From Stentor coeruleus (lineage: Eukaryota > Ciliophora > Heterotrichea > Heterotrichida > Stentoridae), in the NCBI GenBank assembly GCA_001970955.1, contig MPUH01000029.1:62001-126000 (forward strand): a stretch of DNA of 64,000 nucleotides. The letters run 5' to 3'. Both the position numbers and the translations under genes were made by a program. The notes under the pieces were generated by a model. It saw only the letters and a program-made list of their open reading frames with translations, made no database searches and was not told the origin of the DNA. Within the stretch, counting starts at the first letter, position 1. Each line of letters opens with the position of its first letter. This document shows positions 49,670 through 63,300 of the stretch, in pieces.

Positions 49670-51417
49670 GAATTTAGCTCAAATATATGTTGGATATTAA
49701 TTAAACATATGAAATTAGATTATTTAGCATGTGAAAAAAATTAATTAACTACAACAATGTTTAAAAATAAAATGATATGGAAATTAGTATCTAGGATTAT
49801 TTTTAATATTCAAATCATTCTGAACGAAAATTTACATAGTCTATAATCATTAAGCATCTCAGCCAATAACCTAATCAAATTTATAACAAAATCTGTTTTT
49901 TATATAAAAATATTAAGCTTCTCAAACTGATTTTTTTCTTTAGAATGCCATTTAAATATAATAATCAAAATTTCATGCATCTATTGTCTTGAGTTTATTT
50001 AAAAATACATTTTATATTTTTTTTTTTATTTAAAATACAGCTTTGGTTTAACCTTGCATTGCTTAATTTGAATTGTCATTTAAAAGACTTAGATTGCCTT
50101 ATTATATTATTTTTTCCAAAAATCACTTTTATATATAATATAGCATCATTAATAATATTTACTATATACTAATATAGACAACTTCGATTTTACCATAATT
50201 TTAATTATTTATGAATTGAGATATCGAACTACAAGTTTAAAAAAATATTTACTCAAAGGTTAAAGCTTTATAGACTACACATTAAGTTTAATATCTTTAT
50301 TATTATTCAAAGAGTATTATGAAAAATAATTATTATCATATAATAGATGAATTAAATAGTAAAGAAGATATCCTAGAGCTTAAAAAGTTCGCATATCATA
50401 CATCAAATAAAGGATTTTATATATAAAAATGATATGTTTTTTTTTACTTTAAGAATAAGTAACTCCTAATCTATCAAAAAGCCTATTATACCAGAAGCTA
50501 TAGTTGGTTCAAGGGTGATATGGATAGAAAAGAAAATAGTAACTATTAGATTTGATGAGATTAATGGGGTACTTGATGAGATTCTTGTTAAAATGAGGGT
50601 TGAGAAACTTCATAAAACTAAGATTTTAGCTAGGTATTTTTTAGTGATTTTGATTCAAATCAAGGATTATCTATTTCTGATTCAGAATCCTTTTTAAACT
50701 CTTTTACATTGAAATTTTGCGATAAGTAAAAAATTATTTGCCAGGCAGGTTTTTTATTGAATCTGAAGGCGTATATAATAAATATATATATTTTTTATAG
50801 TCTAAAAATCCCAAATTCTTATAAAAATTATGTTAAAATATGCGAATTTACGACAAATTCAGCTTTTTTACATAAAAGCATCGTCTCAGCGTATCAGAAT
50901 CCTAGAAAAATCCTTAAAGACCCATTTGTATTTTTTTAAGTAAATACTTCACAGACTTGAAAGTTTGCATCAATGAGGAAGTCAATAGTATTTTAGATTC
51001 TATCTATAAAAAACTAAGTAAAATCAAAAGCGAGATCATAAAATCTGTGGCAAATACCATCAAGATTTTAAAGTCTAAGTAAAATTCTCAATATTCTACC
51101 AAGTAGTAACTAAAGCTAATGCTCAGCTTCATAGATCATGACTGGGATATATAAAACCTAGTAATCTACTCTTTACTTAAATTCAACTACATGAATTTCC
51201 TTAATTCAATAAAAATCCTCTACACAAAGTTCATGACCTTCTCAGTATCCTCAGAATCTATTTTCAAAGTTGCATCAAAATTTCTTATATCAACCGAAGA
51301 TTTTATTAAAGGTATAAACTAAACCTAAATTTTACAAATAAAAAAACGATTAAGTTTATATAATCAAACCTAAAAATAACAAATTCAAGTAATAAAGATA
51401 ATTATATAATCTTTGAA
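49670..51417. other. 1.7-kb region without an intact gene
   Basis: 49670-50270 is AT-rich DNA with no frame of note. 50319-51330 carries a series of protein-like + strand fragments with stops and frame changes, listed as a probable pseudogene. The rest, next to the small minus-strand gene, is A-rich. Confidence 0.5.
50319..51330 (+). pseudogene. Probable decayed gene, family unknown
   Basis: A run of open fragments on the + strand: an ATG frame NNYYHIIDELNSKEDILELK to TAA; an 81-codon stretch without early ATG (KKPIIPEAIVGSRVIWIEKK, VTIRFDEINGVLDEILVKMR); a further frame ending AYQNPRKILKDPFVFF; in the next frame KYFTDLKVCINEEVNSILDS to KSVANTIKILKSK; and finally MNFLNSIKILYTKFMTFSVS to a TAA near 51320. 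They follow one another on one strand like exons of a single ~330-residue helical protein interrupted by several stops and at least one frame change. No 15-nt GT-AG introns fit. I recognise no family. A multi-intron gene of unusual structure is the alternative. Confidence 0.4.
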
Positions 51418-51744
51418 TTAATTAACAAGTCTCCATCTTTCAAGTTCGAAGTCGACGATGTTTACAAGTTTTATAGGTGGTTTTTGTTGAAAATCATAGT
51501 TAATAAAATCATCAGTTAAAGTAACTCGGCTTTTATTGATGATATTTTTATGATAGTTTAAGTATCTGGGGGAAACTTTGAGATCTAGAATTCTTGATGG
51601 GCTTGTTGAGAAGTTATAAGTTCCTTTAGTAAGAGTAGTAAAGATATGTAAAGGCTTTTTTGTTGAAGTCACCATACTATGGTTCTTTGAGTGGAAAGGG
51701 TTTTTCCTTAAAGGGGGAAAGCGGCTTATGTTTTTTGAGTCCAT
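51418..51744 (-). CDS. Unrecognised small basic protein, 108 aa
   Basis: ATG (DSKNISRFPPLRKNPFHSKN) to TAA on the minus strand. Polar and basic with no membrane span; ends IKLVNIVDFELERWRLVN, which looks like a conserved-type C-terminal motif. The frame has mixed codon use and G/T-leaning DNA just upstream on the + strand, in line with a minus-strand gene. Family not recognised. Confidence 0.5.
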   Translation of the reverse strand: MDSKNISRFPPLRKNPFHSKNHSMVTSTKKPLHIFTTLTKGTYNFSTSPSRILDLKVSPRYLNYHKNIINKSRVTLTDDFINYDFQQKPPIKLVNIVDFELERWRLVN

Positions 51745-52577
51745 TTATAATACTTAAAGTTTTTGTGTTAAAGATATTTAGAATCAAAATACTCTTTTTT
51801 ATTTACTTGTGATTTTGATGTTGAAATAACTTTATGGATAAATATAATAAGATGTGTATAATAATGAAATTTATATATAATTTTATTATACTTTCATTAC
51901 TGTGATATAATTAATTAAATGATTATCTTCATCATATAAATCATAGGTATTAGATATTGTAGAGTATTCTGCAGATATAAGGAAATATTAAATCTATAGA
52001 TTTATCTAAAATTTTCCTTTTTAACAACTGGATTTTCTACTAAAATCAAAGATAAAATATATAATAACCTTATTTGTATGATGATCTGTTTTTAACACCT
52101 TAGCAAAAGAAAACTTAAAATAACTGTTCATCTGATAATAAGTTTATAGATAAAAGCGTATATTTTCCTGAATAATTCTATGAGTTTTTGTTTTTGAATT
52201 CAGCTATAAAAAAGTATATTTTTAAAGCTTTTTCCCCTGTTACCATTTATTCTAAAGAATTCTACAGCTTTAAAGTATTTTAATTTCTCACGCTTGGAAT
52301 AGCAATTATTTCTTAATTTCTCGCTACTACTGTCCATATGCTAGTTACTCCTTCATTTTTCATTTACTTTATCAAATTGTTCATAAGCATCTATAGCTTT
52401 ATCAATATTCCATTCTTATTCAAAAGCATTAGACTTCTTTAAAATGAATTGCAACACCGAAAAAGTCAAGTTTTCATTAAAAAAGTCAATTTTAATACAC
52501 TTAAGACCTTTTCTCATACCAAAAGTCTAACATATCTATTAAAAACTCAAATTCTAAAGAAATATGATTTTACTAAC
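51745..52577. other. Intergenic region with a relic
   Basis: 833 bp between two minus-strand genes. Mostly AT-rich; the segment 52216-52500 holds an alpha-SNAP-like minus-strand relic, listed separately. Confidence 0.5.
52216..52500 (-). pseudogene. Alpha-SNAP-like decayed fragment
   Basis: Minus-strand reading with in-frame stops gives KKSNAFE, then EWNIDKAIDAYEQFDKVNEK, then MDSSSEKLRNNCYSKREKLK and YFKAVEFFRINGNRGKSF. The KAIDAYEQ stretch followed after a short gap by a YF(F)KA helix resembles the TPR-like repeats of alpha-SNAP/Sec17 (KAIDIYEQ ... YFFKA), the adaptor for NSF in SNARE disassembly. At least three stops interrupt it and no 15-nt introns remove them, so it looks like a fragment of a lost copy. 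The match is short and a different TPR-like protein is possible. Confidence 0.35.
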
Positions 52578-53630
52578 TTAAACGACTGGGTAAGATGGTT
52601 GCTTGTTAATGCCACAAACACCAGGTCCGCTTGAGATTTCGATTTCAATATATCCTTCCATACCCCATGAAGCACCCCAAGAGTTCTTAACAATCCAATA
52701 AGGAGGTGAAGCAGTTGTATCATAACCAACAATAAGCACACCATGATCAAGATTGGTTCCACAGTTCTTAGTAACAACTCCAGACTTATAAAGTTGCCAA
52801 GCATTTTGATCAGCTTCAACAGCAATTGATACTGGTTGTTGAGCTACAGCATTCTGAAGAGCAGTTGGGTTATTAGCAGTAACATCAGTATAAGTTGAAA
52901 TTGTAGCGGCAACTTGTGCAGCTTTAGTCTTGTTACAAATTCCATCTTTAGCAGTGTATGGGTAATTAGCTTCAGTTGTAATACCCTTATTAGCAATGAT
53001 ATATTTGAAACCATCATCCATAAGTCCTCCATTACATCCCATATTACCTTGAGCTCTTGAACAATCAACAAGTTGTTGTTCTGAAAGGGATACTAAAGTA
53101 TGGCCGGCAAGAAACCATGCACCTTCGACTGAACCGGTGGTAGAGAAAGCCCAGCATGATCCACATTGACCTTGATTTTTCACTGGGGTAACAGCACCTT
53201 TAGTTCTCCAATCAACTGAAGTTGGGGCAGTTAAACCTTCAAAAGTTTCACCATTTTCTGATTGTCTCTCTGGGAATCTATGGGTTAAGTATTTGCTTCT
53301 GAATTCAATAAAGTCCATATCGGCAAATTCATTGACACCCAAAACCATTGTATCGCCCATTGAATTGAAAACTCTAATGTAAGCGAGATTATCACGGAAT
53401 ATTCTGAATCTGTGAGTGAATTCTTCTTCTGTGGCATAAACTTTGTTGTAAATAGCCATGAATTCATGGAACTCATGTTCCTCAGCATTAAGGATTGACA
53501 TGAATTTATTGTCGTTACTTCTTACTATAGCTACTGTTCCAATGATACAGGCCATGGCTACAACGCCGATTATGGCAATGGTTGACTTTTTCCATCCGCT
53601 GGTGCGGTTTTCGTTATAGCTACCCAACAT
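52578..53630 (-). CDS. Cathepsin-L-type cysteine protease with N-terminal membrane anchor
   Basis: Papain-family (C1A) peptidase, 350 aa, for lysosomal/food-vacuole or secreted proteolysis. Residues 16-36 (STIAIIGVVAMACIIGTVAIV) form a signal anchor. The inhibitory propeptide (about 50-130) has an ERFNIN-type helix (EEEFTHRFRIFRDNLAYIRV) and the GVNEFADM motif. The mature domain begins near APTSVDWRTKGAVTPVKNQG with an intact active site: Gln153, Cys159 in QCGSCWAF, His296 in LDHGVLIVGY and Asn316 in NSWGASWG, plus GCNGG for the disulfide and subsite. Length and layout are those of cathepsin L. It is the active contrast to the inactive-looking cathepsin-B-like gene at 33654. Confidence 0.95.
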   Translation of the reverse strand: MLGSYNENRTSGWKKSTIAIIGVVAMACIIGTVAIVRSNDNKFMSILNAEEHEFHEFMAIYNKVYATEEEFTHRFRIFRDNLAYIRVFNSMGDTMVLGVNEFADMDFIEFRSKYLTHRFPERQSENGETFEGLTAPTSVDWRTKGAVTPVKNQGQCGSCWAFSTTGSVEGAWFLAGHTLVSLSEQQLVDCSRAQGNMGCNGGLMDDGFKYIIANKGITTEANYPYTAKDGICNKTKAAQVAATISTYTDVTANNPTALQNAVAQQPVSIAVEADQNAWQLYKSGVVTKNCGTNLDHGVLIVGYDTTASPPYWIVKNSWGASWGMEGYIEIEISSGPGVCGINKQPSYPVV

Positions 53631-54375
53631 TTATAATAAAGTCTCCAAAAAAATGGCAAAAATGCTTGTTTGAAAATATGCACTTTTTATTAGAGAGTAA
53701 TGTTTTTTTTTGTGTGCTAATGAAAGATTTGGCTTGAAAGAAGAGGATTTGGAATTTGGTTTGAATTGTGGTAAAAGATTTTGCTTTTAAGAGAAGTTAG
53801 GATATGGAAAAATTTTGATAAGTTTAGAAGAATAAGTTCATGCTGTTTTTAGTTTAGAAAAAGTTGTTTAATGCTTTATGATACTTTTAGGTTAATTAGA
53901 ATTAGAAAATATTGTATCAGAATGATTTTTTTTACCTTTTTGAAATAGTATTATTTTCACCTGATATTAGCAAGTATGGGCGACTTTTTGTACTTAGAGT
54001 TTGCTTTTTTTCTTAATTTTTTGGTATTTAATTTTTCCTATGAGATTTTTTCCACAATTTCTTGTTGAACTCATTTAGATTACATACAGATAACTGTTTA
54101 GTTTATATAAATTACACAATCCATCATCAAAAAAAAATTCTTATCCTTTTTACTATTTTTAAACCCTTACTAAAATCCTATCTCTTCCTAAATTCCAAGC
54201 TACAGCCATCAATACAAAACTAATTTAAAACTACCCGCCTCCCATAAAAAAATCACAACCCAACATGCAAAAGTCTCACCCAAAAAACCCTAAAACCAAA
54301 AAAATCCACTAAAACTTACCATTTCTTACAAACCTTTCCCCCCACATTTCATTATATCATCTAAAAATACACAAT
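53631..54375. promoter_or_regulatory. Divergent intergenic region, cathepsin L / DNA-PKcs
   Basis: 745 bp. 53631-54000 is G/T-rich, about 54110-54360 strongly A/C-rich with hardly any G: the clearest skew switch in the window along with that at 27.5 kb. No gene seen. Confidence 0.55.
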
Positions 54376-57300
54376 ATGGAAAGGCGCGTAGAAGAATTAC
54401 TAAACACTTTGCACTCATTAACATTTACCGACCCAGAGTCCATAATCGATGAAATCCGGGCAATAGTTCTAAGCCCTAACCTTTCTATGCCCTCCATGGC
54501 TTTTTTTTCATCAAAACTGCTCAATTCTGAGGTGTCTCTTCTTCAGTTCATTCTAAAAAACCGAACCGATTCAGATAGACTCATATGGAAAACTATGAGT
54601 AATGCCCTTTCTCTAGTCTCTGACTACATACGCGAAAGAGGAAATCGTATAAATGAATATGTTATAGAAATCAAAGAAGTCTGCCTTCAATTAATGGCTT
54701 CAAGTACTAAATCTAGCCTTGTAAAAGAAGCAGCATTAAGACCTTTAATTAAACTCATTGAAGTTTTTTCACCTAATAAACTCAAATTAATCATCGACCC
54801 AACTGAACTTTTTATTGTGTTATTAGAAAGCAAATTGAAATATGAGGAAAGAACTATGGGGTCAACTTTAAAAGGGGCGATTTTTAATATGCTTGGCATG
54901 CTTGTGAGTAGTTTTGAAAATGAATTACAGGATAAGATTGAAGAATTACAGATACTAATGATTATAAAATTACGTGAAGAATTACATAAAGGGCCGAAAA
55001 CTGAAGAAAAAACCTTAGCTGGTTTACTTAAAGGTATGGCATCAGGGCTTAAGGTATTTCGATATGATAAAAACCAATTAAAAGATATTTTTATATATGT
55101 CAAAGCACTTTTAACACCTTTAAAAGTTGGGAATTACGTTGTTTCGAAAGCGAGTTTGAAAGTGTTATCTGAGAATGCTGAGATGTTTAAAGAGTTTATT
55201 AGAGAATATAGTGTTGAGGTTATAAGGACACTTTTTGATATAAATAAATTGTCTAATCACAAGGTGAAAATACTTGTACAAGAAACTACAGAAAGATGCT
55301 TATCGGTACTTTCGGATAGTTTACAGGAAAATTATGATAAATATACTTTTGATTATATTATCAAAATGCTTAATATGCAAATTAATTCTAAGTCACAAGA
55401 GGTTTTACAGAGTACTATAAGGTATTTAGGGGTTTTTAGTTCGGCAATATCTAAGATTCAAGGGGAAGCATATTTAAAAGGGATTTTAGAAACTATTATG
55501 GAGTTAGGGACGAATGCGATTAGTAGTGAGGATGAACATACTGATTTTAAAAGCATGTTTACATTACAGAAAAAACTCTCTTCGCTTTTATTAGCGTATT
55601 CTGATATTGCTAGGAATATGAATTCAATCCCAGAATCTGCTCTTCTACACTTTTCTGATGTAGCATTTGAAATATTCAAACGAAATATAAAAATTCATAA
55701 AAGATACCGACAGAGAATGTATAACTCAATAGCTCAGCTTTTTGCATCTTTGCACTTACATCATGAAAAATTTATCCCATGGTTTAGAGTTTTTATAGCA
55801 AAATCAATGAAACAGTTATTAGAAATCCCTGAAGAGTTCATAGATTCAAGCAATAGAATTGAATTAGCAAGTAAACTATGGACTGGAATATTTCAGCAAG
55901 AGTGTCTTAACGAAATTATCCTTGATGATATGGCTCAAGAAATAGGTTCTTTTTTCTATCATCAGATATCAACCCTAGAATTATCATATTCAATAAATTC
56001 AGGCGAATTAAAAGCTGAAAACTCCGAAGACCAGCAGCTTCTTTTCCAAGCAAGTGAATTCGCCCAGCTTTTCCTACCAAAAATCGGTAAACGTCTGACA
56101 ATGTGGGTTATGCCGTACATCAACATCCTAAGCAAAAAAATCACAGAACTTCCATTTCTCCCATCTTTATACATTTTCATCAAAGTATCATTTCAAATCT
56201 ATGAAGTTTCCAACTATAGCGAAAGTGACCTTCAAAGCAAGTCAACATTAGGAAATCTTTTAAAATTTATCTTCAAAAAAATGCAAAGTTTCCAAGATGC
56301 TCTTCTAAGCAGTTGTATCGAAGTATGCTTAGCAGCACCAATATGTATAGTCTATAGTGATAATATTAACATGTTATCTTTATTTGAACCTATAATATTA
56401 CAAGCTTTGACATTAGGTTTAAGCCATTTACCATTAGCCCATAGTGTAATTTCAGTTCTAAATGCATGGAGAGCATCAATTCCTATAAAAGCTTTCGAAG
56501 AAATTCTACCAAAAATTCTCCCAGCTTTATCCCCATATTTGACTTTAAATAAAATCACACAAGAAGTTCAAGGTCAAGTCGAAGATCAACTTGCCAGACA
56601 AAAGAAAAAAAATATTGCTTATAGAATTGTTAAATTCCTTGGATCACTTGGAGGTGCATGTCATTATCTAGTAAGCGCACAAAACACGGAATTGCATTTA
56701 GCTTGGGATTCACAACCAAGACTTCAAATGAAAATCAGATTTAATTTGAAGTATTTAGAAATTGACTTTGATAAAATCTTACCAAGGGTTATTCATTTAG
56801 CTGAAAAAAGCAGTGATAAAAAAACTAAAATCATATCTTGTGAACTTTTACATGCTTTAATATTATATATGCTTGGGAAAAAAACACAAGTTGACTTTAA
56901 TTTTGCCAAGATTTATAATAATGTGTTCCCTGTTGTTTATAAATTAGCTACTGATGTTGAATTAATTATAAGACAGATGTTTGAACCTTTATCAAAACAA
57001 TTGGTTAGATGGTTTGCTAGGTCTTTTAGTTATGAGAATCCAGAGACTATGGCTTTATTAGATGCATTGGTTGATGGTGTATGTAATCAATCGAATAATA
57101 TGCAAAGGGTTTTAGCTTCAGAATGTATTGGGGAATTTTGTAGAGATGTAATTATGTATAATTCGAATTCGATTGCTAATTTCAAGTCAGCTTTTAGAAG
57201 GGTGCAAGCTTTGTCAAACCATCCACAGAGTGAAAAACGTAGAGGGGCGATTATGTGCTTGAAGAAAATTTTGGCCCCGTTAAGTTTGAATGAAGTACTG

Positions 57301-60300
57301 ATTGATAGGTTTTTACTTGAATTTGCCCATGTTGTATTTGTGACAACTCGGCTTTCTCATTATGATAAATCATCGGAAGAAACGCTAGATTACTGCAAAA
57401 CCACTCTTAACGATCTCAAAGCATTACTTGAAAACAAATTCTCAGTCTTCTGCGTAAGTAACGACAAAAGAACTTATCACAAAGATCTCTTCAGTTTACT
57501 TGAATGGTTATGGGAACAATGTAAACGTCCAGAAAGAGTAGCTAGAAAGTTCGCCCAAGACTACTGGAAAACTTTATCAATAATATCAAAATACAATCTA
57601 AATGCTTGGAAAAGTCCAGAAAACTGTCAAAAAGACTTGGAAGATGTTAAAAAAAGTACTACAAACATTCAAGGGGCTATTGATTTTGTTTTATGGAGTA
57701 GTGAATGTGGTGTAAGAGAATGGAACGGAGAAGAACTTGAAAAGAAAATATCAGAGTTTCTAGAAAATGATAAAAAAGATGAAGATATCATTGAAGCTTT
57801 ACGAACATTAAAAGTCTTAATAAAATACGTAGAATTTTACCCTCATCCACAAGTAAACCAAGATTTCCTATTGAAATTCCTCTTAACTCCTAATAAAATA
57901 GGGTTTTTCCCTGGGGCAGAAAGCCAAGAATTTATTGTGTTATACGATAAACTAAGTGCAAAAGTTATAAATTTCCTAATAAACCAAGGGGTTAAAGCTG
58001 AAAATATACTAAAAATATGGGAAACCGCATATTTCCCAACAGAACGTTTACAAAAAACAGGTCTTAAAGGGTTGACAGCTTTGCTTGAAAGCCAGACCCT
58101 TTTAAAAACCCCAGTTTTACAAAAAGTTACAGAGGAATTTGCTAAAAACATGGAAAATTCTCTAATATCCAAAGATTCTCACGAGGCCAGAAAAGGGAAA
58201 AACCAATTAGAATTTTTTTTGAAAACCAAAATTGAAGAAAAACAGCTGAGAACAGTTTTAGCTAATTCTAAGCTTTTTCAATCAAATAGCGAAATACTCT
58301 ATGAGTATATGTCAAGAAACATGGAATCAGGATTTGGGGTTTTTATAAACAGTATGGCTGGAAAACCTGAAAAAATGTTTGAGTTTCTAGTACCATTTTT
58401 AGAAAAAGCTAAAAGGCTTATTGAAGCTAAAGAAGTTAATTTGACGATATTTTTGAAGAATTTTATTAAACAGACTACACCTTTATTTGCTACTTTGGCA
58501 CTCGTACCATCACCAGAGTTTAGTATGGGAATTATACGTGCGTATTGTATTTTTATGGAAATGGCTAAAGATTTATCTATTTTTAATGAGGGTTTACATG
58601 AACTTCAGAATAATGAGTTTTTTAACCACCTTGTTACTTTACTTGAAAAGTTTATGGCAAGAGATCAAGCATTCAATGTAAAAAAAGAATCTTTTCATTT
58701 GTATGCGATATCCTGGGAGTTCTATGGTATTGAAATCTATAAAAAACTAAAACCATTGTTTTTCGAAATCCAAAACCAGTATTTTCTCCCATCAACCCAA
58801 AACCTTCAGCCATCTAAAGAAACAAATGATTTTGAGATCATGTCCCGATCATTTTTTGAACTTTTTAATCGTATTCCTACACTTAATAATCTTGAACTTC
58901 TTCATACACTTATTAGAGAAGATAAAAGTCTTTATGAAAAAGAACTCAATCAAATCACAATGGTTTTAATTAAAAAAGTCGTAGCCGAAGGCTACGAAAC
59001 AACTTTTCAAACGTTAATAGAAATGTTTTATGATCCAAATACAGATAAAGGGATAATTGATAATTTACGTTGGGGGATTGCAAAAAGAATTCTAATCCCA
59101 ATGATTGATTATGCAGATGAGCTTATGATAGAAAAACTTATGATATATTGTACCCAACAAATGATAGGGAAAATAACAGAGATAAAATTCACAGAAATCT
59201 ATGATTCGAAAGAGTATCTTTTTAGACTTAGGGAAAAAACTTGGATTTTGCTTATTTTCGAAAGGTTTTTTGCTAAACTTCCATCAAATAGACTTAAAGA
59301 AAATGTTCATAAAGCTCTTTATGGGCCTGGGTCTCAAGGAAATGAATTAACTAAACAGATAATTGTTTTTTGTAGTAAATATAGAAAAGAAAGACCTGAA
59401 AAATATGAATTAATTGATTCTATAAGCGCTAGTTCAGATTATATAAGACAATTTTGTTGTGCTGCATATTCATGTTTATTAACATGTATTAGGAAAACTC
59501 AAAGCCAAGAAAAAGTTTATGTGAATTATCTTTTTAGAGATCAAAACTGGAAGATTTTGTTAGAAGAAAAAGAGGATTTTGGATTTAAACCACAGACTTT
59601 GTTTGTAAAAACAGAAAAGAAACTAGAAATTGTTGATGAACCTAAGAAATTATCTTATGTTTATTTATCATCTTCATTGTTTTCACAACAAGCAACTACA
59701 ATTAGAGCTCAGAAGAAAATTATAGTTGAAAATAATGATGAAGACGAAGAAAAAAGTAATGTTTTCTTGGAAGCTGATGAGTTGAACACCTTGACAATTA
59801 TGAAACCTTTGATTGAAGTTATTGAAAGGATGGAGAACTTATTTGCTGATTCACAGGAAATGCCACAATGGATGCAATGCCTTCATAGCGACCTAAGCAA
59901 CAATTCCAACTTTTTAGCAATACGGCTTTTTATAATCAAAATTATATTAAACCGTCCTCAAAGCTTTAAAAAATGGGCTGATCTCTGGTTAGGCCCAATT
60001 TGCACAGTCATGAGTGGTAACAACGGTGGAACAGGTCTCCATTATTTTCTCCGAGATGTTTGCACTTTATTTCTTTATGACTGGGACAACATCTCAATAA
60101 AAAATAAAGAAAAAGAAGCAGGTAAATTCTTAAACTATCTAGTCAAAGTTGGTGGTGATCTTAACAAAGAAATATTTGAATCTAACATAAAACTCATAAC
60201 TGAACTTATCGCAAAATGGAAAGTCCCACTTGAACATAGACTTATTGATGGTATGTTAAAAAAACAACTAAAAGATGATGATAATAAAATCTCATACATA

Positions 60301-63300
60301 TGGAAACTTTTTGGTATAATAATCTATGGCTCAGCTATTGACAACAAAATAAAAATCCTAAGCGATGGTCGGGAAAACTATGAATCATTAGACGATAGTC
60401 TTCTTAAAAGCTTAGAAGTCCCTCGTCGACAAATCATCTTATCTGCAAGTGAGATTTTAGGTAAAAGGCTTGAATATAGCGAAAATTTGCAAACATCTTT
60501 ATTTGCCCTTCTTAGTAGAAAAGAATCAAAAGAAATTGGAGTTTATGTCAACATTCTTGAAAAAGTGTCAATTTGTTATCCACAAATCCTCAACAATAAA
60601 AACATTTGCTTTAAACTTAGTGGGTTTATAAACCCTCTTAGTGGTAGTACAAGGGCAAGTCTTTTATTATTAATCCTTCATTATGCAGAATATATCAAAA
60701 CATGCTCTACATTTGCTAATCTCCCAGATTTAGCAGAATATCTTAATAGAGATCGTGAGAAAATTGTAAATGATAATGAAGACTCACATAGAATTGCATT
60801 ATTAAAACTATTATTATCATTAATGGATTTACTGGCAAATCCAAGTATAAAAAAAATGGTATCAGGGATTATTCCAAATCTTAGTTCCTTTGCCTCAGCA
60901 TCAAGTAAAGATATCAGAAAACTTTTATATGAAGTGATGCAAAAAGCATATGATGAATCTAAAGATATGGATGAGTCTATTAAAATTCGTTCAAAAGCTA
61001 GAGAGGTTTTATTAAAAGGTTTATCAGATAGAGAGTTTAGTGATGGGATAATGAAATTTTGGGACCATCAAGACCATTTATCTTTAGAGGCTCAAATGAG
61101 AATGCTTCAATGTTTAAGTGAAATTTATACACCTGAATGTGAAGAACTTTGGCTTGTAGCATCAAGTCATTTACTTGTAAGATTGACTGAATTAAGTACT
61201 GATTATAATAAAGTGTTATTTGATAACCCATTAGCAGATTGTATATATCAAGATGCTCAAATGAATTCTGATGATTTTAGAAGTTTTCCTATGACTCCAA
61301 TGTTTTCACCATCTTATTATCATCAAGAGTCGATTAAAAAGGCTTCACAGAAATCTTCGCAGTTCGCTATGCCGCAGAGGACTTCAAGAATAAGACATTT
61401 AGTAGAAGGGTCGCAAGCTAGTATTGAAGATAGAAGGGAAAAGATTAAAAAAGCACAACAAGAACGCTTAGAACAAAGAATAAATGAGCAGAAAAATAGA
61501 CAAGTTAATGTTACGAGATCATATCGGATTGGAGAACTGCCTGATATAGAAATCCGCACAAGTGATATTTTAAAACCTTTAGCGAATCTAATTCTCTTAG
61601 ACTGTGAAATCGCAAGTTCTATATGGGTGACTATCTGCACAGCTCTTTTTACACAATTCGATGATGATGCTAAACGTAAAACAATACAAGGACTTAATAG
61701 AATACTTGAAATCAGTGAGAATTACAATTCTGATGTTATAAGTTGTATACATAAAACAGCCCGTGAACTTGTATCGAAAAATGCTAAGTTTTCTAAAGAA
61801 ATCAATGCGAAATTCGTCGCTATTAGTGGAATAAGGTCGATGTGTTATCAAAGCGCTATAATACTTTTACAAGAATGTTTATTAAGATATGATAACAAAG
61901 AACCTTTTAAAGCTCAAAGTGGGATTGAAAAGCCTGAAGTTACAAGGAAGAATAGTGAGTTTTGGGTTGCCCTAACTAAAGTATATGAGAAAATGGGCGA
62001 TAGTGATAGTGCGAATGGGCTTTGGAAAGTGATTTTTAAAAGTAAGTCTCCAGAGAATAACGATACGATAAGAAAAGCTTTAGATTTTAAGTATGAAGGA
62101 GAGATCATTAAAGCTACTGATGAGTATTTGAAGATTATTGATAATAGTGATGCGGATATTAAACAAGAAATTATGAGAGATTATTTAGAATGTAAAGGTT
62201 ATTTGGGACAATGGGAGGATGTAAAGAATTGTTTGCCTGAAATGAATGGGTTGAAAATGAAGTCATTTATGAGATTGAATCAGTTTTCTCAGTTGACTGA
62301 AGAAGTATGTAAATTGCCTTCAAATAGTTTGAGTTTAAGATTCCCTTATGAAATGAGTCTTTTGAATCTAACTCAAGATGATACTGATCGTGCAAGACAT
62401 TATTTAGACTTAGAATTCACCCATTTTGTAGAAAAATGGCAATCGTTAAATCCTTTGTCTTTAATCGCAAAGCATAAACTAGTCCAAAAACTACAAAAAA
62501 TCTTTGAACTGTCTGAATTCGTCACAAACATCAAGCCTAAAAAAGATGAAGAAGAACAAGAGCATAAACAAAACCTAATTTCTATATTAAATTCATATAA
62601 AACTAGAACACCATCAATTGCCCTAGATGATATCAATACTTGGGAAGAAATTCTTTTTGCTAGACTATTGTTTTATGATACAATCAACCAAAATATAAAC
62701 TTAAATGTAGAGGAACTTAATGATTATGCCTCATCTTTATATATAGGAACAGCTGAATGTGCATTAAAACATGGTTGGCTTGATGTTTCAGAAAAGTTAC
62801 TTAAAGATGCTATTAATAAAAGAAAAGATAAAACAAAAACAAGTGTTTCATTACTTTCTTCAGTTATAAGATTAAAAGCAAAAACAGTTATTAGGAATTC
62901 AGAAGAATATGGGTTTGATTTAGCAATTCAACATTTTCAAAGATTATATGAAAGTATAAAACAATATAAATCAAATAATGAAGATAAAGATGCTATAAAT
63001 GTATTATTTGGGCAAATCTATTCTAATGAAACTAAAATGCTCCTTTCTTATAAAACTGAAGCTGCTGATGTTTTACCGAACTGTGCAAAACAAGCGTTTT
63101 ATTATTTGAATCAAGTCAGACATACGATTTCTGCGTTAAAATTCTGCAGGTTTTGCGATATGATTTTAAGGTCTTATGAAGAAGAAAACGGGGAAAATAA
63201 ATATGTTATAGGTAAATGTTTAAATGCTATGGATGTTACTGGGGATATGCTTGCTGAAATTATTGTATCTTCCACATTACAATCTATGAAACTTGGAAAT

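Noticed and set aside
52547-53488. Three extra minus-strand frames within the cathepsin-L gene
   Set aside because: Alternative phases of the same coding DNA; the 350-codon frame contains the complete active site.
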